Of a stretch of 64,000 nt of DNA, positions 8,556 to 17,032 are shown one piece after another. A model generated the notes under the pieces. That model searched no databases. It was not told the DNA's origin and saw nothing but the letters and a program-made list of their open reading frames with translations. Position 1 is the first letter of the stretch. Every line of letters begins with the position of its first letter. The stretch comes from CBDFNC01 sp965249895 (lineage in GTDB: Bacteria > Pseudomonadota > Gammaproteobacteria > Enterobacterales > CBDFNC01), in assembly GCA_965249895.1 (NCBI GenBank), contig CBDFNC010000005.1, positions 2,108,001 through 2,172,000 on the forward strand, written 5' to 3'. The position numbers and the translations under genes are program-made.

Positions 8556-10865
8556 ATGTCATCCATTAATGCCTTAATAGCCAAGGAAATTGGCGCCAAC
8601 CACAAGCAGGTAGAAGCAGCGGTAGATTTACTGGATCAGGGCTCAACCGTACCCTTTATTGCCAGGTATAGAAAGGAAGCCACAGGCGGACTGGATGATA
8701 CTCAGCTGCGTAATCTGGAACAAAGGCTAAATTATCTGAGAGAGCTGGATGACAGGCGTAACAGCATACTAAAATCCATCCAACAGCAGGAAAAGCTGAC
8801 CCCTGCACTGCAGCAGGAAATCCTGCAAGCCCAGAGTAAAACCGCGCTGGAAGACCTGTATCTACCGTATAAACAAAAGCGTCGCACTAAGGGTACCATC
8901 GCCATCGAGGCTGGCCTGGAGCCATTGGCCGATAAATTGCTGAATAACCCCAACCTGGACCCGGAAGCGGAGGCAATCGCTTTTATCAATCCAGACAAGC
9001 AGCTGGACACCAACAAAGCCGTGCTCGACGGCGCCAAGTATATCTTGATGGAGCGTTTTGCTGTTGATGCCAGACTCATCGACAAGACCCGAACTTACCT
9101 GCAACAAAACGCCACCCTGGAAAGCAAGGTCGCGCCAGGTAAAGAGCAGGAAGGTGCTAAGTTTAAAGACTACTTCGAATATTCAGAGCTAATTAGTAAG
9201 ATCCCGTCCCATCGAGCTCTCGCGCTGTTAAGGGGAAGAAATGAAGGTATTTTACAACTAAATTTAAACGCCGACCCTAACAAGGAAGATAAAACCCAGG
9301 CCAGTTATTGTGAGGTGCAAATAACCAACCACCTGGGGCTAAACTTTCAGGATAGGCCCGCGGATAAATGGTTGCTTGGCGTAGTCCAATGGACCTGGCG
9401 GATCAAGCTATTAATGCAGCTGGAGAATGAGCTGGTCAGCAACTTACGTGAACAGGCGGAAACTGAAGCCATCAAGGTATTTGGACAAAACCTGTCCGAT
9501 CTATTAATGGCGGCACCGGCAGGACAAAAAGCGACGCTGGGCCTGGATCCTGGTCTCAGAACAGGTGTGAAAATTGCCGTAATAGACGGTACGGGAAAAG
9601 TATTGGATACAGATACCATTTACCCTCACGCACCAAAAAACCAGTGGGACCAGTCCATCGCCATCCTGGCAAAGCTTTGTAAGAAACACAGGGTCGCACT
9701 CCTCAGCATAGGAAACGGTACTGCCTCGCGGGAAACCGACAAATTATCAGCAGAGTTAATCAAAAAATACCCCGAGTTAAAGCTGAACAGCATTATGGTC
9801 AGTGAAGCCGGTGCATCTGTTTACTCCGCCTCTGAACTGGCCGCCAATGAATTTCCCAATATGGACGTCTCCCTCAGGGGCGCCGTTTCCATTGCCCGCC
9901 GCTTACAGGACCCCCTGGCAGAGCTGGTTAAAATAGAGCCCAAAGCCATAGGGGTAGGTCAATACCAGCACGACGTGAGCCAGAGCCAATTGGCTAAAAA
10001 CCTGGAAACCGTGGTGGAAGATTGTGTAAATGCGGTAGGTGTCGACGTGAATACTGCATCAGCGGCCCTGCTCACCCATGTCGCCGGATTAAATAAGACC
10101 CTGGCGAAAAATATCGTCGATTATCGTGATGAGCTGGGCAGTTTCGCCAACCGTAAGCAACTGAAAAAAGTACCACGACTGGGCCCCAAAGCATTTGAGC
10201 AGTGTGCCGGGTTCCTGCGGATCTGTAATGGAGATAATCCACTGGACGCATCTGCCGTACACCCTGAAGCTTACCCTGTGGTACAACGAATCTTAAAATC
10301 CACCACCAGTGAGGTATCACAGGTGATTGGTAATAGAGATTTCTTACGTCAGTTAAGTGCAAATGACTATACCGACGAAAAATTTGGCTTACCGACGGTC
10401 ACGGATATTATCCAGGAGCTGGATAAGCCGGGGCGGGATCCCAGACCCGAGTTTAAAACCGCCAGTTTTAAGGAAGGAGTGGAAAAGCTCACCGATCTTG
10501 AGCCAGGTATGAAACTCGAAGGCGTGGTGACCAATGTGACCAACTTCGGTGCTTTTGTTGATGTCGGCGTTCACCAGGATGGACTGGTACATATTTCCTC
10601 GCTGGCTGATAAATTTGTCTCCGACCCCAGGGAGATAGTAAAAGCCGGCGATATCGTTAAAGTAAAAGTGATGGAGCTTGATGTCCAGCGTAAGCGTATT
10701 AGCCTGAGCATGCGAATGAACGAGGAGGTATCGACTAAACCGCAAGGCCAGAGACCAGGGCCCAAGGGAAAACAGCCGAAAAAACAAGCGGTAAAACAAG
10801 CATCAAAACCGGCAGCATCCAATGCTTTTGCTGAAGCGTTTAAAAATGCCAAAGTAAAACGTTAA
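8556..10865 (+). CDS. tex: Tex family RNA-binding transcription accessory protein
   Basis: 769 residues, the usual Tex/YhgF length. Domains in order: N-terminal Tex helical region (VPFIARYRKEATGGLDD), a YqgF/RuvC-like domain from about residue 325 (LGLDPGLRTGVKIAVID), helix-hairpin-helix repeats (VGVDVNTASAALLTHVAGL, LGSFANRKQLKKVPRLGPKA), and a C-terminal S1 RNA-binding domain (GMKLEGVVTNVTNFGAFVDV). A lysine-rich tail follows. Tex binds RNA and affects transcription and gene expression; the exact role varies by species. Ribosome site GAGGG precedes ATG 8556. Confidence 0.95.
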   Translation: MSSINALIAKEIGANHKQVEAAVDLLDQGSTVPFIARYRKEATGGLDDTQLRNLEQRLNYLRELDDRRNSILKSIQQQEKLTPALQQEILQAQSKTALEDLYLPYKQKRRTKGTIAIEAGLEPLADKLLNNPNLDPEAEAIAFINPDKQLDTNKAVLDGAKYILMERFAVDARLIDKTRTYLQQNATLESKVAPGKEQEGAKFKDYFEYSELISKIPSHRALALLRGRNEGILQLNLNADPNKEDKTQASYCEVQITNHLGLNFQDRPADKWLLGVVQWTWRIKLLMQLENELVSNLREQAETEAIKVFGQNLSDLLMAAPAGQKATLGLDPGLRTGVKIAVIDGTGKVLDTDTIYPHAPKNQWDQSIAILAKLCKKHRVALLSIGNGTASRETDKLSAELIKKYPELKLNSIMVSEAGASVYSASELAANEFPNMDVSLRGAVSIARRLQDPLAELVKIEPKAIGVGQYQHDVSQSQLAKNLETVVEDCVNAVGVDVNTASAALLTHVAGLNKTLAKNIVDYRDELGSFANRKQLKKVPRLGPKAFEQCAGFLRICNGDNPLDASAVHPEAYPVVQRILKSTTSEVSQVIGNRDFLRQLSANDYTDEKFGLPTVTDIIQELDKPGRDPRPEFKTASFKEGVEKLTDLEPGMKLEGVVTNVTNFGAFVDVGVHQDGLVHISSLADKFVSDPREIVKAGDIVKVKVMELDVQRKRISLSMRMNEEVSTKPQGQRPGPKGKQPKKQAVKQASKPAASNAFAEAFKNAKVKR

Positions 10866-10992
10866 GATAAGCAGTAAACGCGCTGGATTACCTGCTCCAT
10901 TGACAGCTCAGCGCTTTTATCAAACCGGCTTAATTGGTGTTAAAGTGGATACCTCTTTGCGGGTTATAGGGCGAACACTGCGATCGCTAATT

Positions 10993-11017
10993 TCGCCGAG
11001 CTAGTTCGGCTCCTACA
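10993..11017 (-). repeat. REP-like palindromic element
   Basis: On the minus strand it reads TGTAGGAGCCGA then ACTAGCTCGGCGA, an imperfect palindrome resembling the GTAGGAGC...-type REP sequences of Pseudomonas and relatives. It lies between tex and the convergent gene ending at 11030. One copy only is visible here. Confidence 0.5.
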
Positions 11018-11029
11018 TCGTCAGAGGAA

Positions 11030-11923
11030 TTAGATACGGCTGATTAAAGGGTGAGTCTCAACAGGAGATACGGCGTCATAATAGCGGCTATTAATCACCT
11101 GATTTCTGAGCATATTTTCATCGCTTAATGGCTCTGGTTCAAACTTGTCATCTGGATTAAATTTCATAACATCCAAGCTAACCCGACCTTCACTTAAGCT
11201 TTGCCTGGAGACTAACTCCGATCCTTGCTTTAACGCCACCAGATCAGCATAAGACTGATTAATTGTAGCCGTTGCCTGGGCTGCAACTCTTCTGTCCTGG
11301 ATTGAGGGACTTTCCGGCGCTAACGCCGCACGCCTGACTTGCTGCATCTTACGTATGGTTGCACGGGGCTCATTAGGGACAGTCGAAGCACTTATCTGAA
11401 CTTCACCACCCACTCGGTAACGCTGTCCGTTTGGTCCCCTTTGGTATTGATAGGAAGGTGCTGACGCATATTGGCCACCGACACTGGCATGGGCTCGCTC
11501 ATGGGCTGCAACTTCGGAGTCTCTGCGCTCTAATGCCGTTATTTGCGCCTGATCTTGTTTTTCTTGCTCTTTCTGCTCGGCTTGTTTGCCATCATCATCA
11601 CGTTCGTTATTTTGTTCTGTTTGTCTGTCCTGGTTATTCTGCTCCCCGTCTTTTTGCTCTTCTTCGCGCTGCTGAGCATGTCCCTCCTGCCGCTCTTCGA
11701 CACTTGCATGCTCTCCCTGAGCCTGACTGGTTTGACTAGAGGGCGGGGGATTATTGGCTTTGATTTTGTCTTTTTCTGAGCCGACTTCGGTTTCACCCGG
11801 ATAAGGTTCAACCAGACGTGTTTGTGGGACTAACTCAATTTTCCGGGATTCGTGACCAGCTAATGCAGTCTGGGGTTGCAGCGAATTTGCCGCAAAGCTG
11901 GGAAACTGGACATTAATATTCAT
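11030..11923 (-). CDS. Putative metalloprotease, SprA-related/CJM1_0395 family
   Basis: 297 residues. The first ~130 residues are low-complexity and very rich in Q, E, K and D. The conserved part begins RRDSEVAAHERAHASVGGQY, whose HERAH fits an HExxH zinc-protease motif, followed by GPNGQRYRVGGEVQIS and a helical C-terminal part. This matches the SprA-related family (PF12118), whose members are annotated as putative metalloproteases without proven function. No signal peptide is evident. It lies downstream of, and on the same strand as, a 94-residue hypothetical and bioH. Confidence 0.75.
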   Translation of the reverse strand: MNINVQFPSFAANSLQPQTALAGHESRKIELVPQTRLVEPYPGETEVGSEKDKIKANNPPPSSQTSQAQGEHASVEERQEGHAQQREEEQKDGEQNNQDRQTEQNNERDDDGKQAEQKEQEKQDQAQITALERRDSEVAAHERAHASVGGQYASAPSYQYQRGPNGQRYRVGGEVQISASTVPNEPRATIRKMQQVRRAALAPESPSIQDRRVAAQATATINQSYADLVALKQGSELVSRQSLSEGRVSLDVMKFNPDDKFEPEPLSDENMLRNQVINSRYYDAVSPVETHPLISRI

Positions 11924-11986
11924 AAGACCGCCCCACTATCAGGCAGATACCTGGGATAGGTGAGGCGATAGCATTGGGAAACACAG

Positions 11987-12271
11987 CTATACCCGTACAT
12001 CTATGATGGAGCCCATAACTTCATCGGCCGTAGTGATCACCTTGGCTGATGCTTTCGCCTGGAGCTCGGCCACTTTCATGTTCACCAATTCAGTGGTGAT
12101 TGAAACCTCGCTACGTGGTGCAGCCAGACGTTGCGCCTCTTCGGTTTCTGGCTTATCGACCACTTCAACCGGCGTGGTTGCATTGGCAATTTTATGAGCA
12201 CTTTCACTGACTTGTGTCGTGGCGTTCTTGAAACCCTCCAAGCCGGAGTGAAATGCAGATCGAACATCCAT
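11987..12271 (-). CDS. Small conserved hypothetical protein
   Basis: 94 residues, no signal peptide. The C-terminal helix (VNMKVAELQAKASAKVITTA then MGSIIDVRV) resembles the closing helix of flagellar rod and hook proteins, but the protein is too short to be one of them and no flagellar genes are near. Function unknown. It has its own start with a plausible ribosome site (GGGGAG) and lies between bioH and the SprA-related gene on the same strand. Confidence 0.55.
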   Translation of the reverse strand: MDVRSAFHSGLEGFKNATTQVSESAHKIANATTPVEVVDKPETEEAQRLAAPRSEVSITTELVNMKVAELQAKASAKVITTADEVMGSIIDVRV

Positions 12272-12344
12272 AAGAACTCCCCTAAATATTCCACCCCTAA
12301 GTATCGCCCAAATCTGCCCATACTTAAAGCTTTTCGTTCATTAT

Positions 12345-13103
12345 TTAACCAAGAGAAAACTCGCGGATACAATGGGAAAAGCACTCTTTATGGGAAATAA
12401 ACGGTGCATGTGACGCTTTATTAAAGAAAACTTCCTGGGAATGAGCCCATAATTCAGACACTCTTGGCGATACGGCCCGGGGGACCAGGCTATCCAACTT
12501 GCCATAGATCCTTAAAACCGGCGCCTGAATCTTGGTTAAGGTTTGCCGCAGATCTTCTTGTTGAAGCAGGTTCAGCCCCTGTTCCAGAGCGTGAACATCA
12601 GGCAAGGGTTTTTCCGCTAACGCCAGTTTCAGCGCTTTAATATCACCCCTGGCATTTTCGCTACCCAGGGTCTGTATTGCCAGGAAGCGTTCCACTGTTT
12701 TCTTAAAATCTGCCTGCAATGACAATTTAAAACCCTCCAGCACCTCGGGTTTGATGCCAGGCCAGTCTTCCCCCTGTAAGAATTTAGGCGAAGAGGCAAC
12801 GGTAATTAGTTTTTCCACTCGCTCCGGTGCCAGTAATGCCGCTTGTGTTGCCACTAACCCGCCCAGGGACCATCCCAACCAAACTGCGCTCGAAGGCACA
12901 TGATCAAGGACTAACTCGGCTTGTTTGACCAGGGAATAGTCGCTCAGCTTTTGGCTCTGGCCAAAGCCGGGCAAATCCACTAAGTGCAAACGGAAATCCT
13001 GCTCTAGCAGAGGACAAATACTTTTCCATACTGCACTGTTTAATCCCCAACCATGCAGCAATACCAGGTCTTTGCCTTGCCCTATACTTTCCACATAAAC
13101 CAT
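12345..13103 (-). CDS. bioH: Pimeloyl-[acyl-carrier protein] methyl ester esterase BioH
   Basis: 252 residues from ATG 13103. An alpha/beta hydrolase with oxyanion region LLHGWGLNS, nucleophile elbow GWSLGG (Ser79), the acid region RIYGKLDSLVP and the C-terminal His in KASHAPFISH. BioH removes the methyl group from pimeloyl-ACP methyl ester, ending pimelate synthesis for biotin. The start follows an AAGGGCG site; a longer frame reaching 13310 overlaps the divergent gntX gene and is unlikely. Its position opposite gntX-nfuA matches the bioH-gntX-nfuA order of enterobacteria. Confidence 0.92.
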   Translation of the reverse strand: MVYVESIGQGKDLVLLHGWGLNSAVWKSICPLLEQDFRLHLVDLPGFGQSQKLSDYSLVKQAELVLDHVPSSAVWLGWSLGGLVATQAALLAPERVEKLITVASSPKFLQGEDWPGIKPEVLEGFKLSLQADFKKTVERFLAIQTLGSENARGDIKALKLALAEKPLPDVHALEQGLNLLQQEDLRQTLTKIQAPVLRIYGKLDSLVPRAVSPRVSELWAHSQEVFFNKASHAPFISHKECFSHCIREFSLG

Positions 13104-13168
13104 GCTGTTCGCCCTTAATTGAAATCGCGCCCATGTTACCGAAAGCAAGCTGGGATTCAAGTTTGAGT

Positions 13169-13879
13169 ATGTTGACACGTTTTGCCAACCGCTTGCATCA
13201 ATTGCTGCCTGGCGCTTGTTTACTGTGTCATAGCTCGATGAATAATACCGGCAAAGGTGAACTGATTTGTCATCAATGCCAATCAGACTTAATCCAGCAA
13301 TATCCTTCATGCCGGCGGTGTGGGGTACAAACCCCTTATAGCCTGAATAACTGTGGCCAATGTCTTAAAAAACCGCCTGTGTTTGATTCCTTAACCAAGC
13401 TTGCTCCTTACCAACCGCCTTATGATCGCCTGGTGCATAAACTTAAATACCAATACCGGCTCATCTATGGGGAGTTGCTGGGACAACTACTCGCGCAGCG
13501 GCTTTTGCAAGGGGGTAAACCAGAGGTAGAGGCTATTATTCCCATGCCACTGCACAAATATCGTTGGTTCAGCCGTGGATTTAACCAGTCCACAGAAATT
13601 GCCATGCCGTTGGCCAAAGTGCTGCAATTAAGGATCGATGAACAGCTCTGCCGCCGAAAGAAAAATACTCTACCTCAATCTGAACTTAATTCTGCACAGC
13701 GCCGCAAAAACCTGGCCGGCGCCTTTACCCTGACCAGAGCGCTTCCCTATCGTCATATTGCAATTATTGATGATGTGGTGACTTCAGGAGCGACAGTGAG
13801 TAGCTTAACCCGGGAACTTAAAAACGCTGGGGCCGAAGCTGTCCATATTTGGACAATCTGCAGGACTGAAAAAGAATAA
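13169..13879 (+). CDS. gntX: ComF/GntX family phosphoribosyltransferase-like protein
   Basis: About 236 residues. The N-terminal zinc-finger-like part has paired cysteines (CLLCH, CHQC, CRRCG, CGQC), and the C-terminal part has the phosphoribosyltransferase PRPP loop (IAIIDDVVTSGATVSS). ComF proteins help DNA uptake or use of external DNA; E. coli GntX is needed for growth on DNA as a nutrient. An upstream ATG at 13133 is in frame, but 13169 better matches relatives. It is divergent from bioH, and nfuA follows. Confidence 0.85.
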   Translation: MLTRFANRLHQLLPGACLLCHSSMNNTGKGELICHQCQSDLIQQYPSCRRCGVQTPYSLNNCGQCLKKPPVFDSLTKLAPYQPPYDRLVHKLKYQYRLIYGELLGQLLAQRLLQGGKPEVEAIIPMPLHKYRWFSRGFNQSTEIAMPLAKVLQLRIDEQLCRRKKNTLPQSELNSAQRRKNLAGAFTLTRALPYRHIAIIDDVVTSGATVSSLTRELKNAGAEAVHIWTICRTEKE

Positions 13880-14076
13880 GCTGAGTAGTGGCAAAGGTTT
13901 GCATCAATCCCGTACCACAATGGAATTATTTTACAGCCGGCAGGGCGAGTACAACCATCGCCAAATTCAGCAAACAAGTTCGGCTGCCAACTACGGGTTT
14001 GATCTGTGCTGGCTTGTTCGACAACTGATTCAGGGTATAATACCTGAGTAGATTACTAGGGGATTAGAGGATAGTG

Positions 14077-14658
14077 ATGATCAATATATCGGAAGCGGCC
14101 CAGGAGCACTTTGTAAAGTTACTGGATGGCCAGCCAGAGGGAACAAATATTCGAGTATTTGTTGTAAACCCAGGAACACCAAACGCCGAATGTGGCGTTT
14201 CTTATTGTCCGCCAGAAGCGGTTGAAGCATCCGATATGCGTCTGCCGTTTAACGGATTCGAAGCACTAGTAGATGAAATCAGCAAACCGTTTCTGCATGA
14301 AGCGGATATCGATCTAACCAATGACTCAGCGGGCACCCAGTTAACCCTGAAAGCGCCCAACGCCAAAATGAAAAAAGTCGCTGATGATGCATCTCTGGTA
14401 GAACGGCTGGAGTATGTAATTCAGTCGCAAGTTAATCCTCAACTAGCCAGCCACGGCGGCTTCGTTCAGTTAATGGAGCTGACCGAAGACAATTTTGCCA
14501 TAATCCAGTTTGGCGGTGGTTGTAACGGTTGCTCTATGGTGGACGTGACCTTAAAAGAGGGTATTGAAAAGCAGCTGTTGGAGCAGTTTGAAGGCGAACT
14601 GGCAGGGGTAAGAGATGTTACCGAGCATGAAAGCGGCGAACACTCTTTCTATAAGTAA
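14077..14658 (+). CDS. nfuA: Fe-S biogenesis protein NfuA
   Basis: 193 residues. An N-terminal degenerate A-type carrier domain (NPGTPNAECGVSYCPP) is followed by a C-terminal Nfu domain with the cluster-binding CxxC in FGGGCNGCSM (Cys149 and Cys152). NfuA carries and delivers 4Fe-4S clusters under oxidative stress or iron limitation. ATG 14077 is preferred because AGAGG lies 6 bp upstream and the protein then aligns with E. coli NfuA from its first residue; a GTG one codon earlier is too close to that site. Confidence 0.95.
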   Translation: MINISEAAQEHFVKLLDGQPEGTNIRVFVVNPGTPNAECGVSYCPPEAVEASDMRLPFNGFEALVDEISKPFLHEADIDLTNDSAGTQLTLKAPNAKMKKVADDASLVERLEYVIQSQVNPQLASHGGFVQLMELTEDNFAIIQFGGGCNGCSMVDVTLKEGIEKQLLEQFEGELAGVRDVTEHESGEHSFYK

Positions 14659-14693
14659 AAAAGCCTGTACAGACAGTTAGCTAAAGAATAAAC

Positions 14694-14717
14694 AAAAGGA
14701 GCCTGTCGGCTCTTTTT
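14694..14717. terminator. Bidirectional intrinsic terminator between nfuA and gpsA
   Basis: GAGCC-tgtc-GGCTC stem flanked by AAAAG on the left and a CTTTTT tract on the right, placed between convergent nfuA and gpsA. Confidence 0.8.
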
Positions 14718-14719
14718 AT

Positions 14720-15724
14720 TTATTCATCTTTTTTGCTTCGGGTCAGCAGTGCGATTGCCGCATCTTTAGCATTTTTACCCTGGTACAGCACCTGGTAAAT
14801 CTGCTCAGTAATAGGCATTTCTACATCCAGCCCCTTGGCCAGCATATAGACTTCTTTAGCGTTGCGAAAACCCTCCACAACCTGGCCAATTTCATCCTGA
14901 GCTTCTTCAATGCCCATTCCTTTGCCGAGGGCCAAACCAAAACGCCGATTGCGCGATTGATTATCTGTACAGGTCAATATCAAATCACCGAGTCCAGCCA
15001 TACCCGTAAAGGTCTTTGGGTCTGCCCCCAGGGCAATACCCAAACGGGTCATTTCTGCCAGGCCTCTGGTGATCAAGGCTATCCTGGCGTTGGCGCCAAA
15101 GCCCAGTCCATCTGCCAAACCTGCGCCTATAGCAATCACATTCTTTACTGCGCCGCCTAATTGCACACCGATAAAATCGTCATTGGTGTAAACCCGAAAA
15201 GTTTTCTCATTGTGGAGTAAGTCCGACAATTCTTTAACAAATTCAGGGTCGGTAGACGACATGGAAATGGCTGTGAACAAGCCTGCAGCCAGCTCTTTAG
15301 CAAAGGTAGGACCGGAAATAACCGCCAGGGAAATATCATCGCCAAGCAGATCTTTGGCCACTTCTTGTAGCAAACGACCAGTTTCCGGCTCAAGCCCCTT
15401 GGTTGCCCAGGCAATACGATGCTCAGGTGTCAGCAAAGGTTTGATTTGCGCCAACACATTGCCAAAAGCATGGCTTGGCACAACGATAAGAATATTACGA
15501 CTGGTGCCGATACAGGTAGCGAGATCCGATTCCAGCTCTAAGGTGTCAGGAAACGGAATATCCGGCAAAAACTCCTGGTTACAACGCTGCTTAGCCAACT
15601 TGTCAATGTGCTTAGGGTTATGCCCCCAAAGCAGGGTTCGATTTCCATTTCTGGCTATAGAAATAGCAAGGGCGGAGCCATAAGACCCCGCCCCTAATAC
15701 AGAAATGGCAACTTTATTTGCCAT
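14720..15724 (-). CDS. gpsA: Glycerol-3-phosphate dehydrogenase [NAD(P)+]
   Basis: 334 residues. N-terminal Rossmann motif GAGSYGSALA, then VVPSHAF, WATKGLEPETG, GPTFAKE, and the conserved C-terminal QLGGAVKNVIAIGAG and GLGDLILTCTDNQSRNRRFG. It reduces dihydroxyacetone phosphate to sn-glycerol 3-phosphate for phospholipid synthesis in the cytoplasm. It follows secB with a 5-bp gap on the same strand, the usual secB-gpsA arrangement. Confidence 0.97.
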   Translation of the reverse strand: MANKVAISVLGAGSYGSALAISIARNGNRTLLWGHNPKHIDKLAKQRCNQEFLPDIPFPDTLELESDLATCIGTSRNILIVVPSHAFGNVLAQIKPLLTPEHRIAWATKGLEPETGRLLQEVAKDLLGDDISLAVISGPTFAKELAAGLFTAISMSSTDPEFVKELSDLLHNEKTFRVYTNDDFIGVQLGGAVKNVIAIGAGLADGLGFGANARIALITRGLAEMTRLGIALGADPKTFTGMAGLGDLILTCTDNQSRNRRFGLALGKGMGIEEAQDEIGQVVEGFRNAKEVYMLAKGLDVEMPITEQIYQVLYQGKNAKDAAIALLTRSKKDE

Positions 15725-15729
15725 AAAAT

Positions 15730-16230
15730 TTACGAGTCCAGTTTTTCTGCCTGCGGCTCTTCAACGGCAGCTTGTTGCTGCTGCATTGCTTGTGCAAACA
15801 AGGCGTCGAAGTTAACAGGAGCCAGGTTCAGCTGTGGGAAAGTACCACGGGTAACCATGCTAGTAACTGCCTCACGCGCATAAGGGAACAGGATATTTGG
15901 ACAGAATGCACCCAGACAATGGGCCATCTGCGGATCAGCCATATCGCTAACTGTAAATACGCCTGCCTGCTGTACTTCACATAGGAATGCGGTTTCTTCG
16001 CCAAGCTTTGCTGTTACTGTCAGAGACAGTACAACCTCAAACACGTTATCGGCTAGTTTTGCGCTTTTAGTGTCCAGATCCAATTTTACTTCCGGTTGCC
16101 ATTCCTTTTGGAAGATAGTTGGAGAGTTAGGGCACTCGAAGGACAAGTCCTTCAGAAAAATGCGTTGAATGTTAAATTCAACCTGTTCCGCTTCTTGTGC
16201 CGCTTGTGCATTTTGTTGTTTTTCAGCCAT
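15730..16230 (-). CDS. secB: Protein-export chaperone SecB
   Basis: 166 residues from ATG 16230. Signature segments: FECPNSPTIFQKEWQPEVKLDL, GEETAFLCEVQQAGVF, HCLGAFCPNILFPYAREAVT and GTFPQLNLAPVNFDALF. SecB is a tetrameric chaperone that keeps preproteins unfolded and hands them to SecA. An ATG four codons upstream is possible, but GGA spacing favours 16230. The usual grxC gene between yibN and secB is missing here. Confidence 0.96.
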   Translation of the reverse strand: MAEKQQNAQAAQEAEQVEFNIQRIFLKDLSFECPNSPTIFQKEWQPEVKLDLDTKSAKLADNVFEVVLSLTVTAKLGEETAFLCEVQQAGVFTVSDMADPQMAHCLGAFCPNILFPYAREAVTSMVTRGTFPQLNLAPVNFDALFAQAMQQQQAAVEEPQAEKLDS

Positions 16231-16341
16231 TATTTTTTCCATTTAGTCTTTTGTTTAACCGCTTGCACTAGTGCAGGCAATTTTAGTTAATCTCGTGACC
16301 AGCCATCCGCCAGTCCTGTGATTGACGACTTCGCGATGCTG

Positions 16342-16770
16342 TTACTTTTTAGTAAGAGGTAAGTTTGCGGTCTTCCAATCGGCAACACCACCACGTAAGT
16401 TAAATACCTTGGTAAATCCGGCTTTGCTCAGCTTGCCTGCAGCGCTACCAGAGCGCATTCCTGTTGCGCACACAACTATAATGGGGCTGTCCTTAAATTT
16501 TTCAATGGCAGTTAAAACACCTTTGTCAATTTGTGACTCAGCTAGATGTTTTGCTCCGACAATATGCCCTTTTCGGAACTCGTCTTGGTTGCGAATATCA
16601 ACCACGACGGCGTCCTCTTTATTTATCAGCATGGTTGCTTCGTGAGTTCCAACCACCTTCACTGCCGAAAACCGGCCTTTCACTGTGATAAAGATAAGAG
16701 CGCCTGCCAAACCAAACCAGGCGGCAATCAAAAATGGGTTATTTGCCGTAAAATCCAGATATTCTTGCAT
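16342..16770 (-). CDS. yibN: Membrane-anchored rhodanese-like protein YibN
   Basis: 142 residues. One N-terminal transmembrane helix (PFLIAAWFGLAGALIFITV), then a rhodanese domain (NKEDAVVVDIRNQDEFRKGHI) with the active-site loop IVVCATGMRSG; Cys101 is the candidate sulfur-accepting residue. Rhodanese domains move sulfane sulfur, but the partner of YibN is not settled. ATG 16770 aligns with E. coli YibN; an in-frame ATG at 16791 adds seven residues. It lies upstream of secB on the same strand. Confidence 0.88.
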   Translation of the reverse strand: MQEYLDFTANNPFLIAAWFGLAGALIFITVKGRFSAVKVVGTHEATMLINKEDAVVVDIRNQDEFRKGHIVGAKHLAESQIDKGVLTAIEKFKDSPIIVVCATGMRSGSAAGKLSKAGFTKVFNLRGGVADWKTANLPLTKK

Positions 16771-17032
16771 GTTAAATTTCGTTCTACTCAAGCCATAGAA
16801 AGGCCATGATTATACATACCATAGCCAAGAAGATCAGCACCTTTAATGAAGGCAGAGTTTAACCCCTTTATTACAGTTTATCTGCAGCAATAAACAGCGA
16901 ATAAAAAGTGGGATTGAACAATACTTTCGGAATTCACACTAAATGCAAGCTTATTTACTGTAAGAAAAGCTCTTTTTGTAGTAAAATTACGCTAATTTTT
17001 GTCTTTAAACTTACCGCCAAGGGGTCAACTCT

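Noticed and set aside
13104..13310. N-terminal extension of bioH
   Set aside because: Overlaps divergent gntX, lacks similarity to BioH, and ATG 13103 has a good ribosome site.
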